From positions 104,661 through 168,660 of the forward strand of contig NZ_DAGX01000005.1 in the NCBI RefSeq assembly GCF_002498315.1: 64,000 bases of DNA, read 5' to 3'. A program made the translations under genes and the position numbers. The notes beneath the pieces were generated by a model. That model was not told the DNA's origin. It ran no database searches and saw nothing but the letters and a program-made list of their open reading frames with translations. Each line of letters begins with the position of its first letter. Position 1 is the first letter of the stretch. The stretch comes from Methanofollis sp. UBA420. Its GTDB lineage: Archaea > Halobacteriota > Methanomicrobia > Methanomicrobiales > Methanofollaceae. Below, in pieces: positions 1 to 9,053 of the stretch.

Positions 1-1
1 T

Positions 2-1087
2 GCCGGGAGCACGGCCTCGGTCGCGAAGGCCCTCGACCTCCCTGTCGTCCTGGTCGTGGACGCCCGGAGCATCACGAGAAGCGCCGCCGCGATCGTGAAG
101 GGCTTTGCCGCCTTCGACCCTGACGTGCGGATCAAGGGCGTGATCCTGAACAACATATCGAGCCCCGGCCATAGGGAGAAGACGGTCAGGGCGGTGGAGC
201 ACTTCTGCGGCGTCCCGGTCGTCGGGGCGATCCCGAAGAGCGAGGGTATGCGCCTGACGATGCGCCACCTCGGCCTCGTCCCCTACCGCGAGGGGCAGGA
301 GACCGGCGACTTCCTCGACCGCATCGAGGCGGTGAAGGAGGTGATCGGCGGTTACGTCGACCTCGACGCCCTCAAGGGGCTGATGGAGGAGTACAGTTTC
401 ACCGGCGAGGCCGGGCCGTTTGCACGGACCCACGAGACCGACGTGCGTGTGGCTGTCGCCTACGACGAGGCCTTCACCTTCTACTACAACGACCTCTTCG
501 ACGTCCTGCGGGCCGAGGGTGCTGAGGTCGTCACCTTCAGCCCCATTCACGACCCCCTCCCGGAGGCCGACGGCTATATCCTGGGCGGCGGCTACCCTGA
601 GATGCATGCCGCGGCCCTGGAAGCGAACGCCCGGACGCGGGAGGCCCTTGCCGAAGTGTCGAGGAACGGCGTCCCCATCTCTGCCGAGTGCGGCGGGCTG
701 ATGTACCTCACCGATAGCCTGGTCCTGAGGAAGGGCTGGCAGGAGAGTGACCGCGAGGAGTCGTACGAGATGTGCGGGGTCTTTTCAGGGAAGAGCCTGA
801 TGCCGTCCCGCCGCACCCTCGGCTATGTCGAGGGGATCGCCGGCCAGGCCTCCCCCTTCGGTGCCGGGCCTTTCAAGGGGCATGAGTTCCACTACTCGGA
901 AGTCGTCCTGGACCCCGATACCCGCTACGCCTACGAACTCTCCCGGGGCACCGGCATTGCGGGACAGAAAGACGGGGCAACGAAGGCCCGGACCCTTGCC
1001 AGCTACACGCACCTCCACCCGGTCGCCAGCGCCGGTTTCATCAGAGGATTTGTCAAGCAGTGCCGGGACGGGGAGGAAGGACCGTAA
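2..1087 (+). CDS. cfbB: Cobyrinate / Ni-sirohydrochlorin a,c-diamide synthase, 5'-truncated by the window edge
   Basis: Amidates the a and c side chains of a corrinoid or nickel-sirohydrochlorin using glutamine and ATP, in cobamide or coenzyme F430 synthesis. The reading frame is open from base 2, so the N-terminal P-loop part is cut off; a GTG near base 56 is internal. Visible are the end of the dethiobiotin-synthetase-like domain (VVLVVDARS, then KGVILNN) and a C-terminal class I glutamine amidotransferase domain with the nucleophile in SAECGGLMYL and HEFHYSEV and THLHP near the end. About 360 residues are visible of a usual 440-460. CbiA and CfbB are close homologues and cannot be separated without the gene neighbourhood upstream; a methanogen needs the F430 version. 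ilvE follows 32 nt later. Confidence 0.85.
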   Translation, partial: AGSTASVAKALDLPVVLVVDARSITRSAAAIVKGFAAFDPDVRIKGVILNNISSPGHREKTVRAVEHFCGVPVVGAIPKSEGMRLTMRHLGLVPYREGQETGDFLDRIEAVKEVIGGYVDLDALKGLMEEYSFTGEAGPFARTHETDVRVAVAYDEAFTFYYNDLFDVLRAEGAEVVTFSPIHDPLPEADGYILGGGYPEMHAAALEANARTREALAEVSRNGVPISAECGGLMYLTDSLVLRKGWQESDREESYEMCGVFSGKSLMPSRRTLGYVEGIAGQASPFGAGPFKGHEFHYSEVVLDPDTRYAYELSRGTGIAGQKDGATKARTLASYTHLHPVASAGFIRGFVKQCRDGEEGP

Positions 1088-1119
1088 AAGACTATACCTT
1101 CCCGGCCCAATAGAAATTT

Positions 1120-1986
1120 ATGATCATTTATCTTGACGGGAAGTTTGTCCCCGAGTCCGAGGCGAAGGTTTCGGTCTTCGACCACGGCCTCCTCTACGGG
1201 GACGGTGTCTTCGAGGGTATCCGCGCCTACAACGGCCGGGTCTTCAGGCTGGATGAGCACATCGACCGTCTCTACGATTCGGCAAAGACGATCGACCTGA
1301 AGGTTCCCATCACGAAAGAGGAGTTCAAGGAGGCGCTCCTTGAAGTCCTGCGGCGGAACAACCTGAAGGACGCCTACATCAGACCGATCGTCACCCGCGG
1401 CAAGGGCGACCTCGGCCTCGACCCGCGCAAGTGCGCCGTGCCGACCGTGATCATCATCGCCACCGGATGGGGTGCGATGTACGGCGACCTCTACGAGAAG
1501 GGCCTGACAGCGATCACCGTCTCGGTCAGGAGGAACGCCTGCGACGCTCTCCCGCCAAATGTCAAGAGCCTCAACTACCTGAACAACATCCTCGCCAAGA
1601 TTGAGGCCAACTACAAGGGCGGGGACGAGGCGATCTTCCTCGACCCCCAGGGCCACATCACCGAGGGCTCGGGCGACAACCTCTTCCTTGTGAAGGACGG
1701 CGCCCTCATCACCCCGCACACCCTGAACAACCTCCGGGGTGTCACGAGACACGTGGTCCTCGAAGTCGCCGCCTCTCTCGGCCTCACGATCGTCGAGCGC
1801 GACCTCGGCTACTTCGACGTCTACACGGCCGACGAGGTCTTCGTCACCGGCACGGCAGCCGAGATCGGCCCGATCGTCAAGGTCGACGGCAGGGCTATCG
1901 GGAACGGCATCCCCGGCCCGGTCACGAAACAGTTGATGGCCGGGTTCTCCACGGTCACCGGAAAGGAAGGCACCCCGATCTACTGA
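1120..1986 (+). CDS. ilvE: Branched-chain amino acid aminotransferase (class IV PLP)
   Basis: Interconverts branched-chain amino acids and 2-oxo acids with glutamate/2-oxoglutarate, in the cytoplasm. 288 residues, the usual family length (about 290-310). Class IV aminotransferase signatures are present: the N-terminal YGDGVFEGIRAY, the PLP lysine in NVKSLNYLNN, and EGSGDNLFLVKDG with GVTRHVVLE and FVTGTAAEI downstream. The ATG at 1120 is the first start in frame and gives the canonical N-terminus MIIYLDGKFVPESEAKVSV. It may be cotranscribed with the amidase gene 32 nt upstream. D-amino-acid aminotransferase or aminodeoxychorismate lyase are related folds, but the sequence fits IlvE best. Confidence 0.93.
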   Translation: MIIYLDGKFVPESEAKVSVFDHGLLYGDGVFEGIRAYNGRVFRLDEHIDRLYDSAKTIDLKVPITKEEFKEALLEVLRRNNLKDAYIRPIVTRGKGDLGLDPRKCAVPTVIIIATGWGAMYGDLYEKGLTAITVSVRRNACDALPPNVKSLNYLNNILAKIEANYKGGDEAIFLDPQGHITEGSGDNLFLVKDGALITPHTLNNLRGVTRHVVLEVAASLGLTIVERDLGYFDVYTADEVFVTGTAAEIGPIVKVDGRAIGNGIPGPVTKQLMAGFSTVTGKEGTPIY

Positions 1987-2001
1987 GGGTGTCCCGCTCT
2001 C

Positions 2002-2009
2002 TTTTTTTT
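2002..2009 (+). terminator. T-run terminator after ilvE
   Basis: Eight consecutive T on the plus strand 16 nt after the ilvE stop. Oligo-T tracts are sufficient for termination by archaeal RNA polymerase. Confidence 0.55.
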
Positions 2010-2098
2010 CTCTCTGTCTTCACGGGTTTTTGCCGTCTTCGTGGGGTGAGAGACCCTCTCCTCGCCCATACCTGGACGGTGATGGTAGAGTCCCGCTT

Positions 2099-2962
2099 TC
2101 ACCCGAAGAGAAGGATGCAGACCGTCCCTGCCACCATCACCGCGGCGGCGGCCGACCGGCGGCCGAGGGCGGCCTCCCCGAAGATGGCGCCCCCGATGAC
2201 GACGGCGAAGAGGATGCTCGTCCTCTTCACGGAGATGACATAGGGCACGATCTGGAGGGAGAGGGCGAGGCCGACAGAGAGGATCTCAAGGGCGAGGAGG
2301 CCGCCGGTGACGGCGACAACTCTCCCCGCCGGAGGCGGACCGGTCGGTGTTCCTCCGCTCGCGAGGGTGAGGACCAGGAAGAGGGTGCCGATGGCAAGGA
2401 GGTCAAGGCCGAGGCCGAAGAACGGGTCTGACTGGAGGATGAGAATCTTGTCCAGGGTGGCGGTGAGGCTGTAGATGAGGGCGACGCCGGCCATCATCGC
2501 CGTGCCCCGCCGCATCCAGAGCGCCCTGACAGGGGCGAGGACGCCGCCCTCTCCCCCGCCCGAGCCGAGGACGTATGACCCCGCGACAATGAGGACGATG
2601 CCAGCGACACCCCCCGCGCCCGGCACCTCGCCGAGGAGGAGATACGACGTCCCGACCAGGAAGATGGGGGTGAGGGAGAGCATGGGGACGGCAAGGGAGA
2701 TATCGGTCTCTGCAAGCGCGCGGTAGGTGAGCCAGACCGCAGCCGCGTTGAGCGCCGCGGAGGCGGCGAGGGCCGGGAGGAAGAGGGGGCCGGTCTCGGG
2801 CAGGCCCCGGGCGCAGGCGAGGGCGAGAAGGACCAGTCCCCCGGCAAGGAAGGTCGGCCCTGCGAGGCTGGCAGGGGAACAGTCCCTGAGGTAGCGCTTG
2901 ACGGCGATGGAGTAGAGCGCATGCGCGAAGGCCCCGAGGAGGGCGAGAGCGATCCAGATCAT
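2099..2962 (-). CDS. EamA/DMT-superfamily drug/metabolite transporter
   Basis: Membrane transporter with about ten hydrophobic segments arranged as two EamA repeats; substrate unknown. The first repeat opens with MIWIALALLGAFAHALYSIAVKRYL, and the second is visible at GTAMMAGVALIYSLTATLDK. The frame stays open upstream to 3127 but that part runs through tRNA-Glu, so the ATG at 2962 is taken as the start (287 residues, usual length 280-300). A TATA-like element lies near 2990-2998 on the minus strand, about 25-30 nt before the start. Convergent with ilvE. Confidence 0.85.
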   Translation of the reverse strand: MIWIALALLGAFAHALYSIAVKRYLRDCSPASLAGPTFLAGGLVLLALACARGLPETGPLFLPALAASAALNAAAVWLTYRALAETDISLAVPMLSLTPIFLVGTSYLLLGEVPGAGGVAGIVLIVAGSYVLGSGGGEGGVLAPVRALWMRRGTAMMAGVALIYSLTATLDKILILQSDPFFGLGLDLLAIGTLFLVLTLASGGTPTGPPPAGRVVAVTGGLLALEILSVGLALSLQIVPYVISVKRTSILFAVVIGGAIFGEAALGRRSAAAAVMVAGTVCILLFG

Positions 2963-3061
2963 CGGCGGTAGCCGGTGGGCCGGCAGGGATATAAAAATGG
3001 GGAGGCCGGGCCCTGCCGAAGGTTTAAGTACCATTATCTGGATATAGAATATGGCACTTCT

Positions 3062-3134
3062 GCTGCCATAGTGTAGTGGCCAATCATGTCGGCCTTTCAC
3101 GCCGACGACTGGGGTTCGAATCCCCATGGCAGCA
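3062..3134 (+). tRNA. tRNA-Glu (anticodon TTC)
   Basis: Full cloverleaf: acceptor GCTGCCA pairs with TGGCAGC, D arm with GTGTAGTGGCCAATCAT, anticodon stem TCGGC/GCCGA around loop CTTTCAC giving TTC, and T arm CTGGGGTTCGAATCCCCA. Discriminator A; CCA is not encoded. A TATA-like element (TTTAAGTA or ATATAGAATA) lies 20-40 nt upstream. Confidence 0.95.
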
Positions 3135-3857
3135 TCCGATTTTTGGTACGAATATTCTATGCTTTTCTGTCTCTTGCCAGAGGCACACCCGCCCTGCGCG
3201 ACGCCGACCAGACCTGCACGGTCAAGAGAATGGATCCATAGGTGGGTTCGCGCCTCCAGATACGAGTTGCCTTGAATAGAGAGGACACGGAGACGTTCGC
3301 CAGCATCAGGCCCCGGCCCAAATGGCGCCTTCCTGGCCCAGGGTGAGAGAGGGGGACCACCCCCCTGATCCGGTCAATTTGGCCTTTATTCTTCGTTTCC
3401 CTGCCCTCGTTCCAATCAGTGTGGGCTTCTTTCTGAGACCTGCCATATCCCGGTTATTCTCGGCATTCAAGGGGAAATTGTGTCTCTTCATCAGGACGTA
3501 GAGGGTGTTTCCGGCAGGAAGAGGGTGCAAGGGAGGTAGTGCCGGGAGGGGAGAGAATATGGCCCGGGAAAAAGGGCGGAAATCAGCGCGAATCGTGGGG
3601 TTTTCAGACGGCCAATCGTCTGTTCTCCTCCGGCGCCGGGGCGGTGAGGTCACCTGGCTCAATGCCGTTGCACCGGCTGATAGGGAACAACGTCCGGAGC
3701 ACCCTGTCTCCGGGAGACATCGTCTCTCTCCGACACCACCCCGTCTTTTCCCCCCGTTCATAAATTTTTTTGCGATACGGAGAGAAAAGACAGGTATATT
3801 CATCTAAACCTCCCAGATTACGAGGGACACGGAAAGACCGAGGAGTTGACGACGCGG
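3135..3857. other. 720-nt intergenic region without a supportable gene
   Basis: Reading frames of up to about 165 codons exist on both strands, but their compositions (Arg/Ser/Pro-rich, overlapping each other) look like GC-rich shadow frames, and none has a recognisable motif or ribosome-binding site. AT content rises towards 3760-3810, where the promoter of the following MBL gene probably lies. Confidence 0.5.
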
Positions 3858-5531
3858 ATGGCAGAAACTGACTGGCAGGAGATCCCGGGAATCGAGGGGG
3901 CACACATCCTTCCCCTGACGAGGAGACCGGACGTTTGCTGCTCAAACGCCTATCTGATAGCGACAGAGCACGAGATCGTCATCATCGACACCGGGGCCGA
4001 TGAGGCGCAGATGGAGACCCTTGTCTCGACGGTCGAGGCACTCACCGCAGAAAGGCCCCGTCCGATCTGCCTCTTCCTCACACACTGCCATCTTGACCAT
4101 TGCCTCCAGGCGATCAGACGGCGGTCCTGGATCGAGGAGAAGGGCGTGCGTGTCTTCGCCCATGCCGCAGGTGCGGAAGCACTCGAATCGGGAGATGAAA
4201 TGCTGACACTCGCCAATATCTTCAGGTGGGAGATCGAGCCCCTCCCGGTCGATGGACACCTCCATGCACAGGACGAACGCGAGGTGGCCCTCGGAAACGG
4301 TGAGACGATCCTCTGTGAACACGACGAGTATGCCGCCATTCCGGTTGACCGCCTCACCTTTCCATCGGGAAACCGGATCTCGGTCTACGCCACACCCGGG
4401 CACAGCCCTGACTCCATCTGTATAAAGGTCGGTGAACACCTCTTCATCGGCGACCTTCTCTTCTCGGCAAACCCAGGTGTTGCAGGGCTCCACCGCTGGA
4501 ACCCCGCCGCCCTGCTCACCTCTATCCAGGGGGTCCGCCAGGTCCTGACCGACGGCGGGATCACCCTCTGCTGGAACGGCCATGGGCGGGAGATCACGGC
4601 GCCCGCCGCCCTGCGTGCCCTCGGGAAACTTGAGGACGACCTTGGGCGTATGAAGGCGATCGGGAACTTCGATAGCGAGCGGCTGCGCGAATCGGTCGAT
4701 TACGCACAGGACATGCTCGCCGAGGCAAACCGGTTGTTTCCGGTCATCGCAGGCAGGATATATTATCTCTCCTATTATCTCGAAGTACTCGGCGAGGCCG
4801 AGGAGGCGGCGAGGTACCAGGATCTCATCGAATCCGACCAGATCGACACATTCCTCACCGACTTCGACGCTTTCGCGACAGAGTTCAGGGAGGGCAGGAA
4901 GATCGACATCCAGTTCGTCCTCAAAGCGGTGCAGGTCTCGGCAAAGATCGAAGGGGCCTTCGGTCAGGGGTGCAGTGACCCGGCCGTGGACACGTCCCTG
5001 GTGCGCCGGGCCAGTCGCCTGCTCACCGATTGCCTGCATACGGTCTGTGCCTTCGACCCCCCTGACCCCGCAGTGCCGGTCGACCTCGTCCCTCTGATGA
5101 CCGAGTTCGTCGGGCGCCTCTCCGACTCCTCCCATCTTGAGGAGGGCCTCGTCGCCGCTGCCGAGGATGAAAAGGCGTTCAGGTCCGCTCTTGCACAGAG
5201 AATCGCCCATCTTCCTCTCTTCGAAGGGGTTCACATCACCTTTGTCCATGACGCCGACTCCCTGATGGTGTTGACTCGCCCGGAAAGACTCTGTGACGGG
5301 CTCACCGGGGTGATCGAGGATCTCGCTGCCGCGGGAGCAGAAGAAATCACCGTCTCGGCCTTCAGGACCGATGGGACCGTCTCCCTCGTTGTTCAGTCCG
5401 GGGCCCTGCATACCAACCTGCCGCGCATCAGGGTCTGGCATCGGCGTTTCGCCCGCTGTGGCGGTCGGTGCGACCTCAGGACAGTTCAGGAGATGCCGGC
5501 CCTTGTTCTGGACTTCACGAAACCCCAGTAA
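3858..5531 (+). CDS. Metallo-beta-lactamase-fold hydrolase with a large C-terminal extension
   Basis: Binuclear-metal hydrolase; substrate unknown. The N-terminal 270 residues are an MBL domain with THCHLDH near residues 75-81, TPGHSPDS, and LFIGDLLFSANPGV carrying the bridging aspartate. The remaining 290 residues are not part of the MBL fold: a helical stretch (residues 270-430) is followed by a mixed alpha/beta part (about 440-557) with segments such as RLCDGLTGVIEDLAAAGAEEITV and SLVVQSGA, whose order resembles a degenerate histidine-kinase DHp plus GHKL ATPase module. That comparison is inference. The ATG at 3858 is preferred to the in-frame TTG at 3846 because a GAGGAG sequence sits directly against the TTG but 13 nt before the ATG. 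Confidence 0.8.
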   Translation: MAETDWQEIPGIEGAHILPLTRRPDVCCSNAYLIATEHEIVIIDTGADEAQMETLVSTVEALTAERPRPICLFLTHCHLDHCLQAIRRRSWIEEKGVRVFAHAAGAEALESGDEMLTLANIFRWEIEPLPVDGHLHAQDEREVALGNGETILCEHDEYAAIPVDRLTFPSGNRISVYATPGHSPDSICIKVGEHLFIGDLLFSANPGVAGLHRWNPAALLTSIQGVRQVLTDGGITLCWNGHGREITAPAALRALGKLEDDLGRMKAIGNFDSERLRESVDYAQDMLAEANRLFPVIAGRIYYLSYYLEVLGEAEEAARYQDLIESDQIDTFLTDFDAFATEFREGRKIDIQFVLKAVQVSAKIEGAFGQGCSDPAVDTSLVRRASRLLTDCLHTVCAFDPPDPAVPVDLVPLMTEFVGRLSDSSHLEEGLVAAAEDEKAFRSALAQRIAHLPLFEGVHITFVHDADSLMVLTRPERLCDGLTGVIEDLAAAGAEEITVSAFRTDGTVSLVVQSGALHTNLPRIRVWHRRFARCGGRCDLRTVQEMPALVLDFTKPQ

Positions 5532-5801
5532 GCCGTTACAGAGAACTTTCACGAGAAAAGGTAGTGCACACAGAAAGAGTCGATGATTTTTTTCCCTGGC
5601 GTTCCTCACAGGTCAGAACAGGACCTGCCCTCCTTGAAGCAGAATCTTCCCGGATGTGTTAGGATTGACATGCCGAACATGGACTGGACCCGTACCTCTC
5701 TTTTCCCGGTCGGGGGGAGTGTGCTGAAGAAACAGAGTCCCTGTTTTCGCCACCCCATCCCTATATATTCTCCCCCGCACAGGGAAGATCCGGCCTGACA
5801 A

Positions 5802-6911
5802 ATGACACCATACGATCCCGTCACCGTCAGAGAATCCCTGCGGTTCGCCCTCGGCGCCGTTCTCCTCGCCGTGGCCGCCGGTGGAGCGATGGTGATCTTC
5901 CTTGCAGTGCAGAACGCGGGAAGGGCACTGGTCTGGCCGGATACGCCGCCTCTCCCCTTCTTCACCCTCGTCGTCACCGCCGTCGGCGGCCTCGCCGTCG
6001 GCCTCTGCCTGCACGTCTTCGGCGACCATGTGGGCCTCCTCCAGGAGACCATTGCAGTATTCCAGAAGACCGGCAGGTTCGAACCTGAGCACCTCTCAGG
6101 CGGGCTGCTCATCATCTACCTCTCCCTCATCGCCGGCGCAAGCCTCGGACCCGAGGTGGCCGCCGTCGACATGGGCGGGAGCATGGGCACCCTGGCCGGC
6201 GACCGGGTAAGGGGGCTGAAGAATCGCGTCAGAGACCTCTCGACGGTCGGGATACTCGGGAGCCTCGGGGGGTTTGGCGTCTACGTCATCCTCACCGGTC
6301 CTGCCGGCGCCCTCTACCCTGTCCCGCCGTACGCCTTCTCCCTCCTCGACCTCGTCGCCGGCGCCGCCCTCGGCATCGCCGGCGCCGCCGCCGGCGTCGC
6401 CTTCATCGCCGCCTACCACGTCTTCCACCGCCTCGTCTCCCCCCTCGCCGACCGCCACCTCCTCAGGGGCGTGATCGGGGGTGCGGGCCTCGGCATCCTC
6501 GGGACCATCGCCCCCGTCGTCCTCTTCTCCGGCCAGACCGAGTTCAGAGAGGTCCTCGCCGGCGGTGCGGCGCTGGGCGGCCTCATGCTCCTCGCCCTCG
6601 TCGGCGTCAAGATCCTCGCCAGCACCTGGTGCATGGCCACCGTCTTCAAGGGCGGTCCCGTCTTCCCCCTCTTCTTCGCCGGCGGCACCCTCGGCATGGC
6701 CGCAAACCTCCTCGTCCCCTCCATCCCCCTCGCTCTCGCCGTCCCCGCCGCCATGGCCGGCATGACCGTCGCCGTGCTGAAGGCGCCGTGGGTGGTCGTC
6801 CTCCTCGTGGCCATGGTCGTCCTCCAGTGGACAGTCGTCCCGGCCATCGCCGTCGCCACCGTCGCCGGGTATCTTACGACAAAGTGGGCGGTGCTGGTCA
6901 AGACAGGGTAA
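5802..6911 (+). CDS. ClC-family chloride channel/antiporter-like membrane protein
   Basis: Polytopic membrane protein of 369 residues with about ten hydrophobic segments. ClC signatures are recognisable though divergent: GASLGPEVAAVD stands for the GxEGP region, LFSGQTEF matches the segment after the middle of the family, and FKGGPVFPLFFAGGTLG matches the GxFxP anion-pathway motif. The usual gating glutamate is therefore possibly the Glu of GPEVA, not of a strict GREGP. Members move chloride or fluoride as channels or proton antiporters. No C-terminal CBS domains. A TATA-like CTATATATT lies near 5760-5768. The ligand-gated channel gene follows in the same direction after 200 nt. Confidence 0.82.
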   Translation: MTPYDPVTVRESLRFALGAVLLAVAAGGAMVIFLAVQNAGRALVWPDTPPLPFFTLVVTAVGGLAVGLCLHVFGDHVGLLQETIAVFQKTGRFEPEHLSGGLLIIYLSLIAGASLGPEVAAVDMGGSMGTLAGDRVRGLKNRVRDLSTVGILGSLGGFGVYVILTGPAGALYPVPPYAFSLLDLVAGAALGIAGAAAGVAFIAAYHVFHRLVSPLADRHLLRGVIGGAGLGILGTIAPVVLFSGQTEFREVLAGGAALGGLMLLALVGVKILASTWCMATVFKGGPVFPLFFAGGTLGMAANLLVPSIPLALAVPAAMAGMTVAVLKAPWVVVLLVAMVVLQWTVVPAIAVATVAGYLTTKWAVLVKTG

Positions 6912-7083
6912 CTCCCTCTCTGATCGAGTTCTCCTGCCCATTTTTCATCTTGACCTATGAAAAGTGTGTGAAGGCATCCATTGGCTCTATCCCGATTTTT
7001 TCTTCGAATACCGGTGCCGTATCCTCTCCCTGTCACTCTCAAAGGTCTCCTATCCTCCCGGATTCTCGCCGGGGAGGAATAGA

Positions 7084-7091
7084 TTTTAATA
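7084..7091 (+). promoter_or_regulatory. TATA box of the ligand-gated channel gene
   Basis: TTTTAATA centred about 26 nt before the ATG at 7114, which predicts a leaderless or nearly leaderless transcript. Confidence 0.5.
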
Positions 7092-7113
7092 CCCCTCCCC
7101 GTATCTTCTCCCC

Positions 7114-8988
7114 ATGACGGGGGGTATCGCGGCCGACCTGAGGGCCATACGCAGTATCATTTTCTGCCTTGCCGTGGTCCTTGCTCTTCTGACAGTCCCC
7201 CCAGCCATGGGCGCCCCTGCAGATGGCAGCGGCGAGGTCCAGATCCTCACCGGCACGATCGAAAACGACGCGATCGCCATCTACACCCTCCCCAACCTTC
7301 AGGCCGGCGACACCCTCACAGTGATGATGAACGGCACCTCCGGAAACCTCGACCCCTTCATCGCCATCGGCGGGCCTGAAGTGCTGGAGGAAGGATTCAG
7401 GGAGAGATACAACCGGACGGTCGAGACAGCCCTCGCCAGTGCGACAGACCCCCTGGTCGCCATTCCCGAGATCGCCGACGAGCTCTTCTATGCCTGGGAC
7501 GACGACAGCGGCACCGGATATGCCGCCGCACTCACCTGGAAGGTGTCGGAGAGCGGCGACTACGTCCTCCTCGCCGCCGGCACCCCCACGGGGGACACCT
7601 TCGGCGACTACACGCTCACCGTCGGGGTCAACGCTCCCCCCGGTGCACCCTCTACAGAGGGGGCCGAGATCGCCGTTCCCGACAGACTGACCGGCCGCGT
7701 CGGGGTGGCCGAGGTGACGGGCACGCTCTCGGAGAACAGGACCTCGACATTCTCCATCCTCACCGACCTCCTCCCCGGCGACACCATCTATGCCTACATC
7801 GAGACACCCGCTGACGACATCGCCCCCATTCTCGTCCTCTCCGACTATGGCGACAAACCCGTCAGGAGTGCCAACCTCCTCGCACCAGGGAAAAACGCCT
7901 CTCTCCAGTACACCGCCGACTCGGAGACCGGCGGCAGCAGACTGACCGTCCTTCGCCATCCTGCGGCCGACCCCGCCTCAAACGGCACCTACCGCCTCCT
8001 CGTCGGGCTCAACGAACCTGCCGTCCTCACTGGAACGGCCGAGCCCGGCGGCAGGACCGTCATAAAACAGCCCATCATCGTGAAGGCCGCCGTCGAACTG
8101 GACCAGATCACAGACGTCGACCAGAAGAGCGAGAACTACGGCGTCGTTGCGAACATCATGTTCACATGGAATGACCCGGCCCTCGCCTTCAGCCCCGACA
8201 CCTGCAACTGCCCCTTCAAGATCTACCGGAGCATCGAAGACTTCGTCAAGGCTGAAGGGACGCGGTGGCCCGAGTTCACCATCAACAACCAGCAGGGGAA
8301 CCGCTGGACCCAGAACAGGCTTATCCAGATCCGCCCCGACGGCACGGCCACCTACTTCGAGCGCTTCTGGGTGACCCTCCAGGCGCCTGACTTCAATTTT
8401 CGGAACTTCCCCTTCGACACCCAGCACTTCTTCCTCAGAATCGATGCCCTGTATCCCGAGGAGTACTTCCTCTACGCCGACTGGGAGGGGCGGACCGTCG
8501 TCGGCACGCAACTCGGCGAGGAGGAGTGGTACATCACACGGTACTGGACCAATGTCACCTCCACCAGGATCGAGAACACCTTCTCCCGTTTTTCCTTCGA
8601 CTTCGAGGCAAAACGTCACCTCACCTACTATCTCCTCAGGATCTTCGCCCCGATCTTCATCCTGATCCTCCTTGCCTGGGTTACCTTCCTTCTCAAGGAC
8701 TACGGGAAGAGGGCCGACGTGGCGAGCGCTAACCTCCTTCTCTTCATCGCCTTCAACTTCACGATCGCAGGCGACCTGCCGCGCCTCGGCTATCGCACCT
8801 TCCTGGACTCCGTCCTGATCACCACCTTCATCGTCAGCGGCATTGTCGTGATCTACAACCTGTACCTGAAATGGCTTGCCACTATCGAGCAGAAAGAGGT
8901 CGCTGAGAGAATCGACCGGGTGATGGTATGGTTTTACCCGTTCGCCTACCTCATCGGCCTCGGCGTCACGATCCTGATCTTCCCGTGA
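7114..8988 (+). CDS. Pentameric ligand-gated ion channel (Cys-loop superfamily) with N-terminal PPC-like repeats
   Basis: Predicted cell-surface ion channel subunit of 624 residues. After a signal segment (about 12-34) come two PPC-like beta domains (about 45-165 and 195-305; GDTLTVMMNGTSGNLDPF and GDYVLLAAGT are typical). Residues 320-500 read as the channel's ligand-binding domain: RWPEFTINNQQGNRW, a RFWVTL strand, and FNFRNFPFDTQHF, the Cys-loop region lacking the cysteine pair as in other prokaryotic members. Then EAKRHLTYYLLRIFAPIFI leads into TM1, with three further membrane helices to the C-terminus. Ligand and ion selectivity cannot be read from sequence. The PPC repeats make it about twice the usual prokaryotic length. 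It follows a ClC gene. Confidence 0.88.
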   Translation: MTGGIAADLRAIRSIIFCLAVVLALLTVPPAMGAPADGSGEVQILTGTIENDAIAIYTLPNLQAGDTLTVMMNGTSGNLDPFIAIGGPEVLEEGFRERYNRTVETALASATDPLVAIPEIADELFYAWDDDSGTGYAAALTWKVSESGDYVLLAAGTPTGDTFGDYTLTVGVNAPPGAPSTEGAEIAVPDRLTGRVGVAEVTGTLSENRTSTFSILTDLLPGDTIYAYIETPADDIAPILVLSDYGDKPVRSANLLAPGKNASLQYTADSETGGSRLTVLRHPAADPASNGTYRLLVGLNEPAVLTGTAEPGGRTVIKQPIIVKAAVELDQITDVDQKSENYGVVANIMFTWNDPALAFSPDTCNCPFKIYRSIEDFVKAEGTRWPEFTINNQQGNRWTQNRLIQIRPDGTATYFERFWVTLQAPDFNFRNFPFDTQHFFLRIDALYPEEYFLYADWEGRTVVGTQLGEEEWYITRYWTNVTSTRIENTFSRFSFDFEAKRHLTYYLLRIFAPIFILILLAWVTFLLKDYGKRADVASANLLLFIAFNFTIAGDLPRLGYRTFLDSVLITTFIVSGIVVIYNLYLKWLATIEQKEVAERIDRVMVWFYPFAYLIGLGVTILIFP

Positions 8989-8993
8989 GGACT

Positions 8994-9009
8994 AAAAAAA
9001 GGAAAAAAA
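8994..9009 (-). terminator. T-rich terminator after the PRC-barrel gene
   Basis: Two runs of seven A on the plus strand (8994-9000 and 9003-9009), read as T runs 45-60 nt beyond the stop codon of the minus-strand PRC-barrel gene. Confidence 0.45.
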
Positions 9010-9053
9010 TCTCTGTGGGGCAGGGGCGCTCATGCCCCCCCCCTCAGGACGGT

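Noticed and set aside
3942..5609. 555-codon frame opposite the MBL gene
   Set aside because: No domain, and the plus strand has a clear metallo-beta-lactamase motif set.
5609..5627. CAGGTC-N7-GACCTG hairpin after the MBL gene
   Set aside because: Six-bp stem without a following T run on the plus strand; may be chance.
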